A stretch of DNA of 64,000 nt, from assembly GCF_963675165.1 (NCBI RefSeq), contig NC_087391.1, forward strand, positions 3,398,646-3,462,645, in the 5' to 3' direction. This DNA comes from Halichondria panicea. Taxonomy: Eukaryota; Porifera; Demospongiae; Suberitida; Halichondriidae. The position numbers and the translations under genes were made by a program. Under the pieces are notes generated by a model, which saw nothing but the letters and a program-made list of their open reading frames with translations, was not told the DNA's origin and did no database searches. Shown piece after piece: positions 22,801 through 34,194 of the stretch; the stretch's first letter is position 1, and every line of letters starts with the position of its first letter.

Positions 22801-24089
22801 GCCTTGGGATCGACATAGGTAGTGCTGAGACGCCTAGAGCACTCTTGAATGATGTGCAGAGTCTCCTCCAGCCCTTAGCATCTATGCCAGAGGGTCCCGC
22901 GGCGCCAGATGTTTGTAGAGTAGCTGATCTGATCTTGGAGGCATCTATCGAGTCAAAGACGATAGTCGTTGTGGACTTCTCCTAGGTTGGGGATGGCCGA
23001 TGCAGAGCCCTGGTGGATGTTTACTTTTCAGCGCTTCCAGGACCGAAGTTTGTTCACTGCTACTGGATGGAACCATGTCCTCGAGATGCAGGACTCCACC
23101 TTTTCCATGATTGCTAAGTAACTGGAGAGCCGATTTTGTCTTGCCTTCGAACATGAGGTTTGCGAAGGACCTTGAGTTCATTGTCATGGGAACTTCTGGG
23201 TTTTTTGAGACGTTGCTGTAGGGTCTTCCCTTCTTTCATGAGCTCTATGAAGTCTCCGTCCTTCCATAGAATCATTCGACGTGTTAAACTGGAGATATGG
23301 TCTTTAGGGGTTTCTGTAGGAGTAGAATGGATGCAACGGTGATAGCTTTCATTGCTATGCATTCTAGTGCAGACCCCTCTGCATAGGCACGAAATAGACG
23401 AGACAGCTCCGCGACAAAAGCATTTCCTGCGTTCCCAAACGGTACAGGAAAATTGTTTTTTCTCCAATGCACAATCTCCTCGTAGATGGAGCAGTGCCAC
23501 TATCCAGATTTCCCCAGACAAATGTTGGACTTGCCATTGGGATGAATGCTGGAAAGTTTGGGATTTGGTTGGGTTCAACATCACGAGCGCCTGTCTGTTG
23601 AGGTGTTGGTTGTGTCTGGCGTGGAGATTGTGGGGAGTGAATGGTGGTTGGGTTGAATGATTGGGTGAGGAGACGGTTGGTCCGTTTTTGGCATCCGGTC
23701 GCTGAGGAGTCGAGACGTTGCCATTGGAGCATTGGCCGAGACGACAGCTCAGACATTGACTGCCTGTTTTTACACACGAGCAGTTCCTACATCGCCCTGT
23801 TTTGTTGCATCTACAGCAGGTCATTTCTTTCCAATTGGTACACACCGGGGATACAAAAAATTGCGGTCGATGGGGCTGGGCTGCACTCTTTTGAGTGGCC
23901 AAGAAAGGAAAAAATAATAAGTGAAAGAATAAATAAAAGAACAAATAAAAGAAAGAGCAGGGACTCAGCACGAGCAATTCTCAGGACTCTAGCTCTCAGC
24001 ACGGTTTCGGTCTCAGTGTGGTCTTGGTCTCAGTGCGGTAGGGGTAGAGATAGACCTGGGCCTATAAGATCGGAGAGATCAGAGTCCCT

Positions 24090-24350
24090 CAGTCCCCAGT
24101 CTCTCTATCAGTTTCTCTTAGTTTCTCTTAGCACGGTCTCTTAGTTTCTCTCAGCACCTCTCAGCACGGTCTCTTAGTTTCTCTCAGCACACAGTCTCTC
24201 TCTCAGTCTCTTAGTTTCTTAGTTTCTCAGTCTCTTAGTCTCTTAGTTTCTCTCAGCACCTCTCAGCAGGGTCTCTTAGTTTCTCTCAGCACGGTCTCTT
24301 AGTTTCTCTCAGCACACAGTCTCTCTCTCAGCCTCTTAGCACGGTGACTT
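24090..24350 (+). repeat. Minisatellite based on TCTCTTAGTTTCTCTCAGCAC
   Basis: Irregular tandem copies of CTCTTAGTTTCTCTCAGCAC with GGT, ACAG or CCT linkers lie just upstream of the minus-strand retrotransposon. They may be part of its 5' untranslated region. Confidence 0.8.
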
Positions 24351-24364
24351 TCTAAATTTATTAA

Positions 24365-24412
24365 TTAGGGGGCGTAGTTACATACGTCCGCCATTTTGAG
24401 TGGCAAAAAGCA
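24365..24412 (+). repeat. Repeat C fragment next to the array
   Basis: GGCGTAGTTACATACGTCCG and CCATTTTGAGTGGCAAAAAG recur in inverted form at about 34024-34065. The two copies therefore bracket the tandem array. Confidence 0.65.
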
Positions 24413-24424
24413 CGAGTGGCAACC

Positions 24425-24426
<2 letters not shown>

Positions 24427-24456
<30 letters not shown>
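24427..24456 (+). repeat. Poly-T tract
   Basis: An uninterrupted run of about 30 T bases immediately precedes the GC-rich minisatellite. On minus it is poly-A, so it could be a relic of retroposition. Confidence 0.85.
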
Positions 24457-24457
<1 letters not shown>

Positions 24458-24469
24458 GGTTAACCCGAT

Positions 24470-24765
24470 GGGCGTGGGCGGCCACGGGTTATAGTAGTCG
24501 TTACCCGAGGCGCGTGGGCGGCCATGGGTATAGTAGTCTGTTGGTTTGTTACCCGAGGCGCGCGTGGGCGGCCACGGGTATAGTAGTCTGTTGGTTTGTT
24601 ACCCGAGGCGCGTGGGCGGCCACGGGTATAGTAGTCTGTTGGTTTGTTACCCGAGGCGCGTGGGCGGCCACGGGTATAGTAGTCTGTTGGTTTGTTACCC
24701 TAGGCGCGCGTGGGCGGCCACGGGTATAGTAGTCTGTTGGTTTGTGCCGCGGCCAGCGGGTATAG
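24470..24765 (+). repeat. GC-rich 48-bp minisatellite
   Basis: About six copies of a unit built from TTACCCGAGGCGCGTGGGC, GGCCACGGGTATAGTAGTC and TGTTGGTTTG. The TTTG end grades into the TTTG microsatellite that starts repeat A. Further copies occur at 26836-26885 (one) and 28897-29097 (four), always at a repeat A junction. Confidence 0.88.
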
Positions 24766-26835
24766 TAGTCTGTTGGTTTGTTTGTCTGTTTGTTTGTTTG
24801 TCACGAGAATCTCTACTCACCTGGATGCCATAGCGCTGCGTTTGCATCATGGATAGCCTTCACACAACAATATCTTGATTTAAATAGTGGCAGATTTTGA
24901 TGTTAAAGTTTCTTTGTCGAATAAAAGCGAGCAAAAGCTAAACTTGCCCGTTGGCAGCTGCTAACTACACGCGGCCTTTATTCGAGATACCCTATTTACA
25001 TTGTGATTTTTCCACATGGGTTACTTACAGCTGAAGTGATCCTGTACCAGGAACAATGGAACAGGGTCACTAAGTAGAAAGCTAGAATTATCTACCTTTG
25101 CTGACTACGTATTTGCAGCTGAAGTGATCCTGTACCAGGAACAATAAAAGCTAAAATTGTGACTGGTTGCTGGATCCTATATACTCCAGCCTGGCAGGAC
25201 TCTCTAAGCCTAAGACTCCAGGCTTCTTTGCTGTGATCCCAGTCCACAGTGCATGTCTCATGTGACATGTACCACTCAATGTTTCAGCATGCCATGCCTC
25301 CAGTGTTTAGCTATTGAGTTGCTGTGCTGGTCATACATGCTACATGCACTGCATTATCTTTATTATCATGTCACCAGCCGGCCGAGGGTTTGCACTTTAG
25401 TGCTCTAGTTTGTTTGTTTGTTTGTTTGTTTGTCTGTTTGTCACTAGTATATCTACTCACCTGGATGCCATAGCGCTGCGTTTGCAGCATAGGTAGCCTT
25501 CACATAACAATATCTTGGTTTAAATAGTGGCAGATTTTGATGTTAAAGCTTCTTTGTCGAGCAAAAGCTAAGAAGCTTGAATAAGCTTGTGACTAGGTCT
25601 GCTTACCTGGATGTTCTAGCACTGCGTTTACAGCATGAGTAGCCTCCACACAATAAGTTAGTACTTTTGATAGTGGCAGCTTTCGGTGTTAAAGCTTCTT
25701 TGTCTAATAAAAGCGAGCAAAATGTAGCTTGAACAGAACTTGCACATGCGTTACTTATAACTGAAGTGATCCTGTACCAAGAACGATGGAACAGGGTCAC
25801 TACAGTAGAAAGCTGTATATACCAGGAACAATGGAAGAGGGTCACTAAAGTAGAAGCTTGAATATAGCTCCTGCTGCTGACTGGGATCTTACTCCATGCA
25901 GAACCTGGAGCCATACTTCTCTGAGACTCCGGCTTCTTTACTGTGATCCTAATCCACAGTGCATATATCTATAGTACCACTACCTGTTCTCAAATGTTTC
26001 AGCATGCCTCCAGTCTGGTTTAGTTTTATTGCTCCTGAGTTGCTGTGCAAGTCATACATGACAACAACATCACTATATGCACTGCATTATATTTCTGGTT
26101 TCTTTATAATCATGTCACCAGCCGAGGGTTTGCACTTTAGTGCTCTAGTTTGTTTGTTTGTTTGTTTGTTTGTCTGTTTGTCACGAGTATATCTACTCAC
26201 CTGGATGCCACAGCACTGCGTTTACAGCATGGATAGCCTTCACACAACAATATCTTGGTTTAAATAGTGACAGATTGTGATGTTAAAGCTTCTTTGTCGA
26301 GCAAAAGCTAAGAAGCTTGAACGAGCTTGTGACTGGGTCTTCTTACCTGGATGCTCTAGCACTGCGTTTACAGCATGGGTAGCCTCCACATAACAAGTCA
26401 GTACTTCTAATAGTGGCAGCTTTCGGTGTTAAAGCTTCTTTGTCTAATAAAAGCGAGCAAAATGTAGCTTGAACAGAACTTGCACATGCGTTACTTATAA
26501 CTGAAGTGATCCTGTACCAGGTCCAGAAACAATGGAACAGGGTTACTAAAGTAGAAAGCTTGCTTTAGCTGACTGGGATCCATGCAGGACCTGGAGCCAT
26601 ATTTCTCTGAGACTCCAGGCTTCTTTGCTGTGATCCTAATCCACAGTGCATATTATCTATAGTACTACTTGTTCTCAAATGTTTCAGCATGCCTCCAGTC
26701 TGGTTTAGTTTTATTGCTCCTGAGTTGCTGTGCAAGTCATGCATGATGATGATAACAACATCACTATATGCACTGCATTATATCAGTCTTTTGGTTTCAT
26801 GTCACCAGCCGAGGGTTTGCACTTTAGTGCTCTAG

Positions 26836-26885
26836 TTACCCGAGGCGCGCGTGGGCGGCCACGGGTATAGTAGTATGTTGGTCTG
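26836..26885 (+). repeat. Single copy of the GC-rich minisatellite at a unit junction
   Basis: TTACCCGAGGCGCGCGTGGGC followed by GGCCACGGGTATAGTAGTATG lies directly after the CTAG end at 26835 and before the TTTG run. Confidence 0.85.
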
Positions 26886-28896
26886 TTTGTTTGTTTGTTT
26901 GTTTGTTTGTTTGTCACAGGTATATCTACTCACCTGGATGCCACAGCGCTGCGTTTACAGCATAGATAGCCTTCACACAACAATATCTTGATTTAAATAG
27001 TGGCAGATTTTGATGTTAAAGCTTCATTGTCGAGCAAAAGCTAAGAAGCTTGAACTTGCACGTTGGCAGCTAGCTAGCTACACGTGGCCTTGATTACGTA
27101 GTTGCAGCTGAAGTGATCCTTACCAAATATAATTATAGTAGAGAGCTAAAATTGTGACTGGTTGTTGGCTGACTCTGGATCCTATACTCCAGCCTGGCAG
27201 GAGCCATACCTCTTTAAGTCTAAGCTCCAGGCTTCTTTGCTGTCATTCCTGTCCACAGTGCATGTCTAATGTGACATGTACCACTCAATGTTTCAGCATG
27301 CCTCCAAGTCTGGTTTAGTTTTATTGCTCTTGAGTTGCTGTGCTAGTCATACATGCTACATGCACTGCATTATCACTCTTCTGGTTTCTTTATTATCATG
27401 TCACCAGCCGAGGGTTTGCACTTTAGTGCTCTAGTTTGTTTGTTTGTTTGTTTGTCTGTTTGTCACTATTATATCTACTCACCTGGATGCCATAGCGCTG
27501 CGTTTGCAGCATAGGTAGCCTTCACATAACAATATATTGGTTTAAATAGTGGCAGATTTTGATGTTAAAGCTTCTTTGTCGAGCAAAAGCTAAGAAGCTT
27601 GAATAAGCTTGTGACTAGGTCTGCTTACCTGGATGTTCTAGCACTGCGTTTACAGCATGAGTAGCCTCCACACAAGAAGTTAGTACTTTTGATAGTGGCA
27701 GCTTTCGGTGTTAAAGCTTCTTTGTCTAATAAAAGTGTCTAATAAAAGCGAGCAAAATGTAGCTTGAACAGAACTTGCACATGCGTTATTATAACTGAAG
27801 TGATCAACGATGGAACAGGGTCACTACAGTAGAAAGCTGTATATACCAGGAACAATGGAACAGGGTCACTAAAGTAGAAGCTTGAATATAGCTCCTGCTG
27901 CTGACTGGGATCCTACTCCATGCAGAACCTGGAGCCATACTTCTCTGAGACTCCAGGCTTCTTTACTGTGATCCTAATCCACAGTGCATATATCTATAGT
28001 ACCACTACCTGTTCTCAAATGTTTCAGCATGCCTCCAGTCTGGTTTAGTTTTATTGCTCCTGAGTTGCTGTGCAAGTCATACATGATAACAACATCACTA
28101 TATGCACTGCATTATATTTCTGGTTTCTTTATAATCATGTCACCAGCCGAGGGTTTGCACTTTAGTGCTCTAGTTGTTTGTTTGTTTGTTTGTCTGTTTG
28201 TCACGAGTATATCTACTCACCTGGATGCCATAGCGTTGCGTTTGCAGCATAGGTAGCCTTCACAGAACAATATCTTGATTTAAATAGTGGCAGATTTTGA
28301 TGTTAAAGCTTCTTTGTCGAGCAAAAGCTAAGAAGCTTGAATAAGCTTGTGACTAGGTCTGCTTACCTGGATGTTCTAGCACTGCGTTTACAGCATGAGT
28401 AGCCTCCACACAACAAGTTAGTACTTTTGATAGTGGCAGCTTTCGGTGTTAAAGCTCCTTTGTCTAATAAAAGCGAGCAAAATGTAGCTTGAACAGAACT
28501 TGCACATGCGTTACTTATAACTGAAGTGATCCTGTACCAAGAACGATGGAACAGGGTCACTAAAGTAGAAAGCTGTATATACCAGGAACATGGAACACTA
28601 AAGTAGAAGCTTGAATTATAGCTCCTGCTGCTGACTGGGATCCTACTCCATGCAGAACCTGGAGCCATACTTCTCTGAGACTCCAGGCTTCTTTACTGTG
28701 ATCCTAATCCACAGTGCATATATCTATAGTACTCAAATGTTTCAGCATGCCTCCAGTCTGGTTTAGTTTTATTGCTCCTGAGTTGCTGTGCAAGTCATAC
28801 ATGATAACAACATCACTACATGCACTGCATTATATTTCTGGTTTTTTTATAATCATGTCACCAGCCAAGGGTTTGCACTTTAGTGCTCTAGTTTGG

Positions 28897-29097
28897 TTTG
28901 TTACCCGGGGCGCGCGTGGGCGGCCACGGGTATAGTAGTCTGTTGGTCTGTTTGTTACCCGAGGCGCGTGGGCGGCCACGGGTATAGTAGTCTGTTGGTT
29001 TGTTTGTTACCCGAGGCGCGTGGGCAGCCACGGGTATAGTAGTCTGTTGGTTTGTTACCCGAGGCCGCCGCGGCCAGCGGGTATAGTAGTCTGTTGG
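28897..29097 (+). repeat. Four-copy block of the GC-rich minisatellite at a unit junction
   Basis: Four variants of the 48-bp unit lie directly after the CTAG end at 28891. The order and variants, including the last degenerate CCGCCGCGGCCAGCGGGTA copy, mirror the block at 24470-24765. This suggests that a large piece of array (minisatellite plus following unit) was duplicated. Confidence 0.85.
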
Positions 29098-31721
29098 TTT
29101 GTTTGTCTGTTTGTTTGTTTGTCACGAGAATCTCCACTCACCTGGATGCCATAGCGCTGCGTTTGCAGCATGGATAGCCTTCACACAACAATATCTTGAT
29201 TTAAATAGTGGCAGATTTTGATGTTAAAGTTTCTTTGTCGAATAAAAGCGAGCAAAAGCTAAACTTGCCAGTTGGCAGCTGCTAACTACACGCGGCCTTT
29301 ATTCGAGATACCCTATTTACATTGTGATTTTCCCACATGGGTTACTTACAGCTGAAGTGATCCTGTACCAAGAACAATTGTACCAAGAACAATGGAACAG
29401 GGTCACTAAGTAGAAAGCTAGAATTATCTACCTCTGCTGACTACGTATTTGCAGCTGAAGTGATCCTGTACCAGGAACAATAAAAGCTAAAATTGTGACT
29501 GGTTGCTGGATCCTATATACTCCAGCCTGGCAGGACTCTCTAAGCCTAAGACTCCAGGCTTCTTTGCTGTGATCCCAGTCCACAGTGCATGTCTCATGTG
29601 ACATGTACCACTCAATGTTTCAGCATGCCATGCCTCCAGTGTTTAGCTATTGAGTTGCTGTGCTGGTCATACATGCTACATGCACTGCATTATCTTTATT
29701 ATCATGTCACCAGCCGAGGGTTTGCACTTTAGTGCTCTAGTTTGTTTGTTTGTTTGTTTGTCTGTTTGTCACGAGTATATCTACTCACCTGGATGCCATA
29801 GCGCTGCGTTTGCAGCATAGGTAGCCTTCACAGAACAATATCTTGATTTAAATAGTGACAGATTTTGATGTTAAAGCTTCTTTGTCGAGCAAAAGCTAAG
29901 AAGCTTGAATAAGCTTGTGACTAGGTCTGCTTACCTGGATGTTCTAGCACTGCGTTTACAGCATGAGTAGCCTCCACACAACAAGTTAGTACTTTTGATA
30001 GTGGCAGCTTTCGATGTTAAAGCTCCTTTGTCTAATAAAAGCGAGCAAAATGTAGCTTGAACAGAACTTGCACATGCGTTACTTATAACTGAAGTGATCC
30101 TGTACCAAGAACAATGGAACAGGGTCACTAAAGTAGAAAGCTGTATATACCAGGAACATGGAACACTAAAGTAGAAGCTTGAATTATAGCTCCTGCTGCT
30201 GACTGGGATCCTACTCCATGCAGAACCTGGGGCCATACTTCTCTGAGACTCCAGGCTTCTTTACTGTGATCCTAATCCACAGTGCATATATCTATAGTAC
30301 TCAAATGTTTCAGCATGCCTCCAGTCTGGTTATTGCTCCTGAGTTGCTGTGCTAAGTCATACATGATAACAACATCACTACATGCACTGGATTATATTTC
30401 TGGTTTCTTTATAATCATGTCACCAGCCGAGGGTTTGCACTTTAGTGCTCTAGTTTGTTTGTCTGTTTGTTTGTCACAGGTATATCTACTCACCTGGATG
30501 CCACAGCACTGCATTTACAGCATGGATAGCCTTCACACAACAATATCTTGGTTTAAATAGTGACAGATTGTGATGCTAAAGCTTCTTTGTCGAGCAAAAG
30601 CTAAGAAGCTTGAACAAGCTTGTGACTGGGTCTGCTTACCTGGATGCTCTAGCACTGCGTTTACAGCATAGGTAGCCTCCACACAACAAGTCAGTACTTC
30701 TAATACTGGCAGCTTTCGGTGTTAAAGCTTCGTTGTCTAATAAAAGCGAGCAAAATGTAGCTTGAACAGAACTTGCACATGCGTTACTTATAACTGAAGT
30801 GATCCTGTACCAGGTCCAGAAACAATGGAACAGGGTCACTAAGTAGAAAGCTGTATATACCAAGAACAATGGAACAGGGTCACTAAAGCAGAAAGCTTGA
30901 ATTATAGCTCCTGCTTTTAGCTCTGGGATCTAGGACCTGGAGCCATACTTCTCTGAGACTCTAGGCTTCTTTGCTGTGATCCTAATCCACAGTGCATATA
31001 GTACCACTACCTGTTCTCAAATGTTTCAGCATGCCTCCAGTCTGGTTTAGTTTTATTGTTCCTTAGTTGCTGTGCAAGTCATACGTAATAACAACATCAC
31101 TATATGCACTGCATTATATTTCTGGTTTCTTTATAATCATGTCACCAGCCGAGGGTTTGCACTTTAGTGCTCTAGTTTGTTTGTTTGTAATGTGTGAGTC
31201 TACTCACCTGCATGCCATGGCACTGCGTTTACAGCATGGATAGCCTTCATACAACAAGTTATTAATTTTAATAGTGGCAGAATTTCATGTTAAACCTTCG
31301 TTGTCAAATAAAAACGAGCAAAAGCTAAGAAGCTTGTGACTGGGTCTGCTTACCTGGATGCTCTAGCACTGCGTTTACAGCATGGGTAGCCTCCACACAA
31401 CAAGTCAGTACTTCTAATAGTGGCAGCTTTCGGTGTTAAAGCTTCGTTGTCTAATAAAAGTGAGCAAAATGTAGCTTGAACAGAACTTGCACATGCGTTA
31501 CTTATAACTGAAGTGATCCTGTACCAGGTCCAGAAACAATGGAACAGGGTCACTAAAGTAGAAAGCTGTATATACCAGGAACAATATTGGAACAGGGTCA
31601 CTAAACCAGAAAGCTTGCTTTAGCTGACTGGGATCCATGCAGGACCTGGAGCCATACTTCTCTGAGACTCCATGCTTCTTTGCTGTGATCCTAATCCACA
31701 GTGCATATATTTATAGTACTA

Positions 31722-32580
31722 GAGTAAGTAACCTATCTTCGCCAGACACCTATAATCGGCGGCTATTGCACGAAGCACAAGACAATTTTGCACAAAACTA
31801 ACTACATGGATCTACAGATGGGTAAGAAAGTAACAGCTCCCCAAAATTTGGAAAGAATAACTTGCTTGCGGAGGGAATGGTGGTCATGAGAAATGAGCTG
31901 CCGAATGCATCGATAATCGTCAGTGAGACATTTATCTCCGTCTTTGCACGCTTACCAAGCACTGAAACTACCAACACTAAACAATACTTCTTGGCACAAC
32001 TCTAACTAGTGAGCACTACTTGCAGGCAAAGCAGCGTTAGCTGCAGATCGAGCCCCACCCAGCCTGGCATGACGAAAATTTTGCAAAAAATAATGCTGAT
32101 TCAGCAATAATTGTGCACATTCAGCAATAATTGTGGCAAATTAAACTGGGATTACCTCGATTTCAGGCCGCCCTGAAGATATGTGCACAATTATTGCTGA
32201 ATCAGCACTATTTTTTTGCAAAATTTTCGTCATGCCTAGCTGGGTGGGGCTCGATCTGCAGCTAACGCTGCTTTGCCTGCAAGTAGTGCTCACTAGTTAG
32301 AGTTGTGCCAAGAAGCATTGTTTAGTGTTGGTAGTTTCAGTGCTTGGTAAGCGTGCAAAGACGGAGATAAATGTCTCACTGACGATTATCTATGCATTCG
32401 GCAGCTCATTTCTCATGACCACCATTCCGTCCGCAAGCAAGTTATTCTTTCCAAATTTTGGGGAGCTGTTACTTTCTTACCCATCTGTAGATCCATGTAG
32501 TTAGTTTTATGCAAAATTGTCTTGTGCTTCGTGCAATAGCCGCCGATTATAGGTGTCTGGCGAAGATAGGTTACTTACTC
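31722..32580. mobile_element. Near-perfect palindromic MITE with TA target duplication
   Basis: Arms 31722-32118 and 32183-32580 are inverted copies of about 398 bp with few mismatches around a 64-bp spacer. The ends read GAGTAAGTAACCTATCTTCG and its complement. They are flanked by TA (31720-31721, 32581-32582), and removing the element restores the array unit sequence AGTACTACTACCTG found in other units. A TA duplication suggests mobilisation by a Tc1/mariner-type transposase. No coding region. Confidence 0.9.
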
Positions 32581-33532
32581 TACTACCTGTTCTCAAATGT
32601 TTCAGCATGCCTCCAGTCTGGTTTAGTTTTATGGCTCCTGAGTTGCTGTGCAAGTCATGCATGATGATGATAACAACATCACTATATGCACTGCATTATA
32701 TCAGTCTTCTGGTTTCTTTATAATCATGTCACCAGCCGAGGGTTTGCACTTTAGTGCTCTAGTTTGTTTGTTAACCCGTAGTCGTTTGGTTTGTTTGTTT
32801 GTTTGTTTGTTTGTTTGTTTGTGACAGGTGAATCTACTCACCTGGATGCCACAGCACTGCGTTTACAGCATGGATAGCCTTCATACAACAAGTTATTAAT
32901 TTTAATAGTGGCAGAATTTCATGTTAAACCTTCGTTGTCAAATAAAAACGAGCAAAAGCTAAGAAGCTTGTGACTGGGTCTGCTTACCTGGATGCTCTAG
33001 CACTGCGTTTATAGCATGGGTAGCCTCCACACAACAAGTCAGTACTTCTAATAGTGGCAGCTTTCGGTGTTAAAGCTTCGTTGTCTAATAAAAGTGAGCA
33101 AAATGTAGCTTGAACAGAACTTGCACATGCGTTACTTATAACTGAAGTGATCCTGTACCAGGTCCAGAAACAATGGAACAGGGTCACTAAAGTAGAAAGC
33201 TGTATATACCAGGAACAATGGAACAGGGTCACTAAAGTAGAAAGCTTGCTTTAGCTGACTGGGATCCGTGCAGGACATGGAGCCATACTTCTCTGAGACT
33301 CCAGGCTTCTTTGCTGTGATCCTAATCCACAGTGCATATATCTATAGTACTACTACCTGTTCTCAAATGTTTCAGCATGCCTCCAGTCTGGTTTAGTTTT
33401 ATTGCTCCTGAGTTGCTGTGCAAGTCATGCATGATGATGATAACAACATCACTATATGCACTGCATTATATCAGTCTTCTGGTTTCTTTATAATCATGTC
33501 ACCAGCCGAGGGTTTGCACTTTAGTGCTCTAG

Positions 33533-34020
33533 TTTGCAAAAGTTTGCAGCTCTACTATGGCTGAGTGTGATGCAGGGAGAGTCTCCAACTACTTTCAAGA
33601 ACTAAAATAGGGTGCTATAAAGCTATCATGTCAAGAAAAGGAGCATAAACAACAAGACAATGGATAAACCATGCAAACCAATTAACTGAATTGTAGATTT
33701 ATAGAGCTGCACACACATGAAAATGTTTGTCTATTGCACTGATTTCTGTTTCCATATCATGTTTATGTTCAGTATCTCTGGAGAGAGAGCGTCTTGACTC
33801 TTTCTGCCTGTGATAGAGTGAATAACAAAACGGTAGTTTTGCAACTTTTGTGCTCCCCATTCTTTCTCTTGGCTGCAGCTACCCATCAACTATGGCTTTC
33901 TAGATATAGAAGAAAGCAATACAATGATAGTCTTGATCCTTTAGAGTGTCTGATTGCATTACCAACAGTGTAGCAGCTCTAACCGTAGCTCAACTTTTAG
34001 CATTTAGCCTATGTATCAAG
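33533..34020. other. Unique spacer without a recognised gene
   Basis: No coding sequence, repeat array or RNA gene was recognised between the last array unit and repeat C. Confidence 0.5.
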
Positions 34021-34023
34021 GTA

Positions 34024-34135
34024 CTTTTTGCCACTCAAAATGGCGGACATATGTAACCACGCCCCTTTTCCAAGAGTTTTTGTGTGGCCACACCCCTTTT
34101 TGGCCGGAAGTGGGCGGATCTGCATAACCTCTATA
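34024..34135. repeat. Repeat C, fuller copy
   Basis: Combines CTTTTTGCCACTCAAAATGG (inverted match at 24392-24412) and GGCCGGAAGTGGGCGGATCTGC (inverted match at 20753-20790). The two partial copies elsewhere are therefore pieces of one dispersed element. Confidence 0.65.
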
Positions 34136-34194
34136 GAGCATATCAAAAAGCATAGTGCCATATGCTTTCCCTTACCAGTTTGATCGATCACAGC

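Larger units (their letters stand above)
20896..24000 (-). mobile_element. Non-LTR retrotransposon with restriction-like endonuclease signature
   Basis: Collinear minus-strand blocks, 5' to 3', belong to one polyprotein. A Cys-rich N-terminal motif (CRCNKTGRCRNCSCVKTG) lies at about 23825-23760, followed by a helical region (about 23480-22945). The reverse transcriptase spans about 22800-22240 and includes PGVRPIGVCETARRIIAK, LLVDAK with the first catalytic Asp, [13 protein letters not shown] and YADDAS (about 22377). A conserved downstream domain lies at 22235-21333. A C-x-C-x7-H-x3-C motif (CKCGKTFSVEHVLSC) is followed by RHNEIRD and ARLDIA/DVRVFNP, the pattern of a PD-(D/E)XK nuclease as in R2-like elements. 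The C-terminal end is at 20896. Frame changes near 23470, 23110-22800, 22420 and 21360 make it a pseudocopy. I recognise this as a protein family frequent in cnidarians and sponges; the clade assignment is inference. Confidence 0.8.
24766..33532. repeat. Tandem array of hairpin-CTAG repeat A (Helitron/Helentron-like)
   Basis: Head-to-tail units end in GAGGGTTTGCAC-TTTA-GTGCTCTAG. CTAG ends fall at 25408, 26148, 26835, 27434, 28173, 28891, 29740, 30453, 31175, 32762 and 33532, giving units of about 600-850 bp (one enlarged by an 859-bp insertion). After each end comes a TTTG/TCTG microsatellite, then TCACGAGTATATCTACTCACCTGG and a body. Long units contain two related modules, one ending in CTCACCTGG and one in GCTTACCTGG on plus; short units have one. 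The last unit ends exactly at CTAG before unrelated sequence, as do copies at 43250 and 54946, so this is a real terminus. A 3' hairpin next to CTRR with T after it, plus a microsatellite and tandem arrays, fits non-autonomous Helitron/Helentron elements. No Rep/helicase gene is present, so that class is inference. Confidence 0.85.

Noticed and set aside
23641..24144. Plus-strand 167-codon open stretch
   Set aside because: Antisense to the Cys-rich N-terminal region of the minus-strand retrotransposon.
24400..24833. Two overlapping 95-109-codon stretches with repeated WAATGIVVCWFV
   Set aside because: They are the GC-rich 48-bp minisatellite in translation; the period of 48 keeps the frame open.
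24766..33532. CRISPR-like reading of the regular array
   Set aside because: Units are 600-850 bp and nearly identical throughout; there are no short repeats with unique spacers and the context is eukaryotic.
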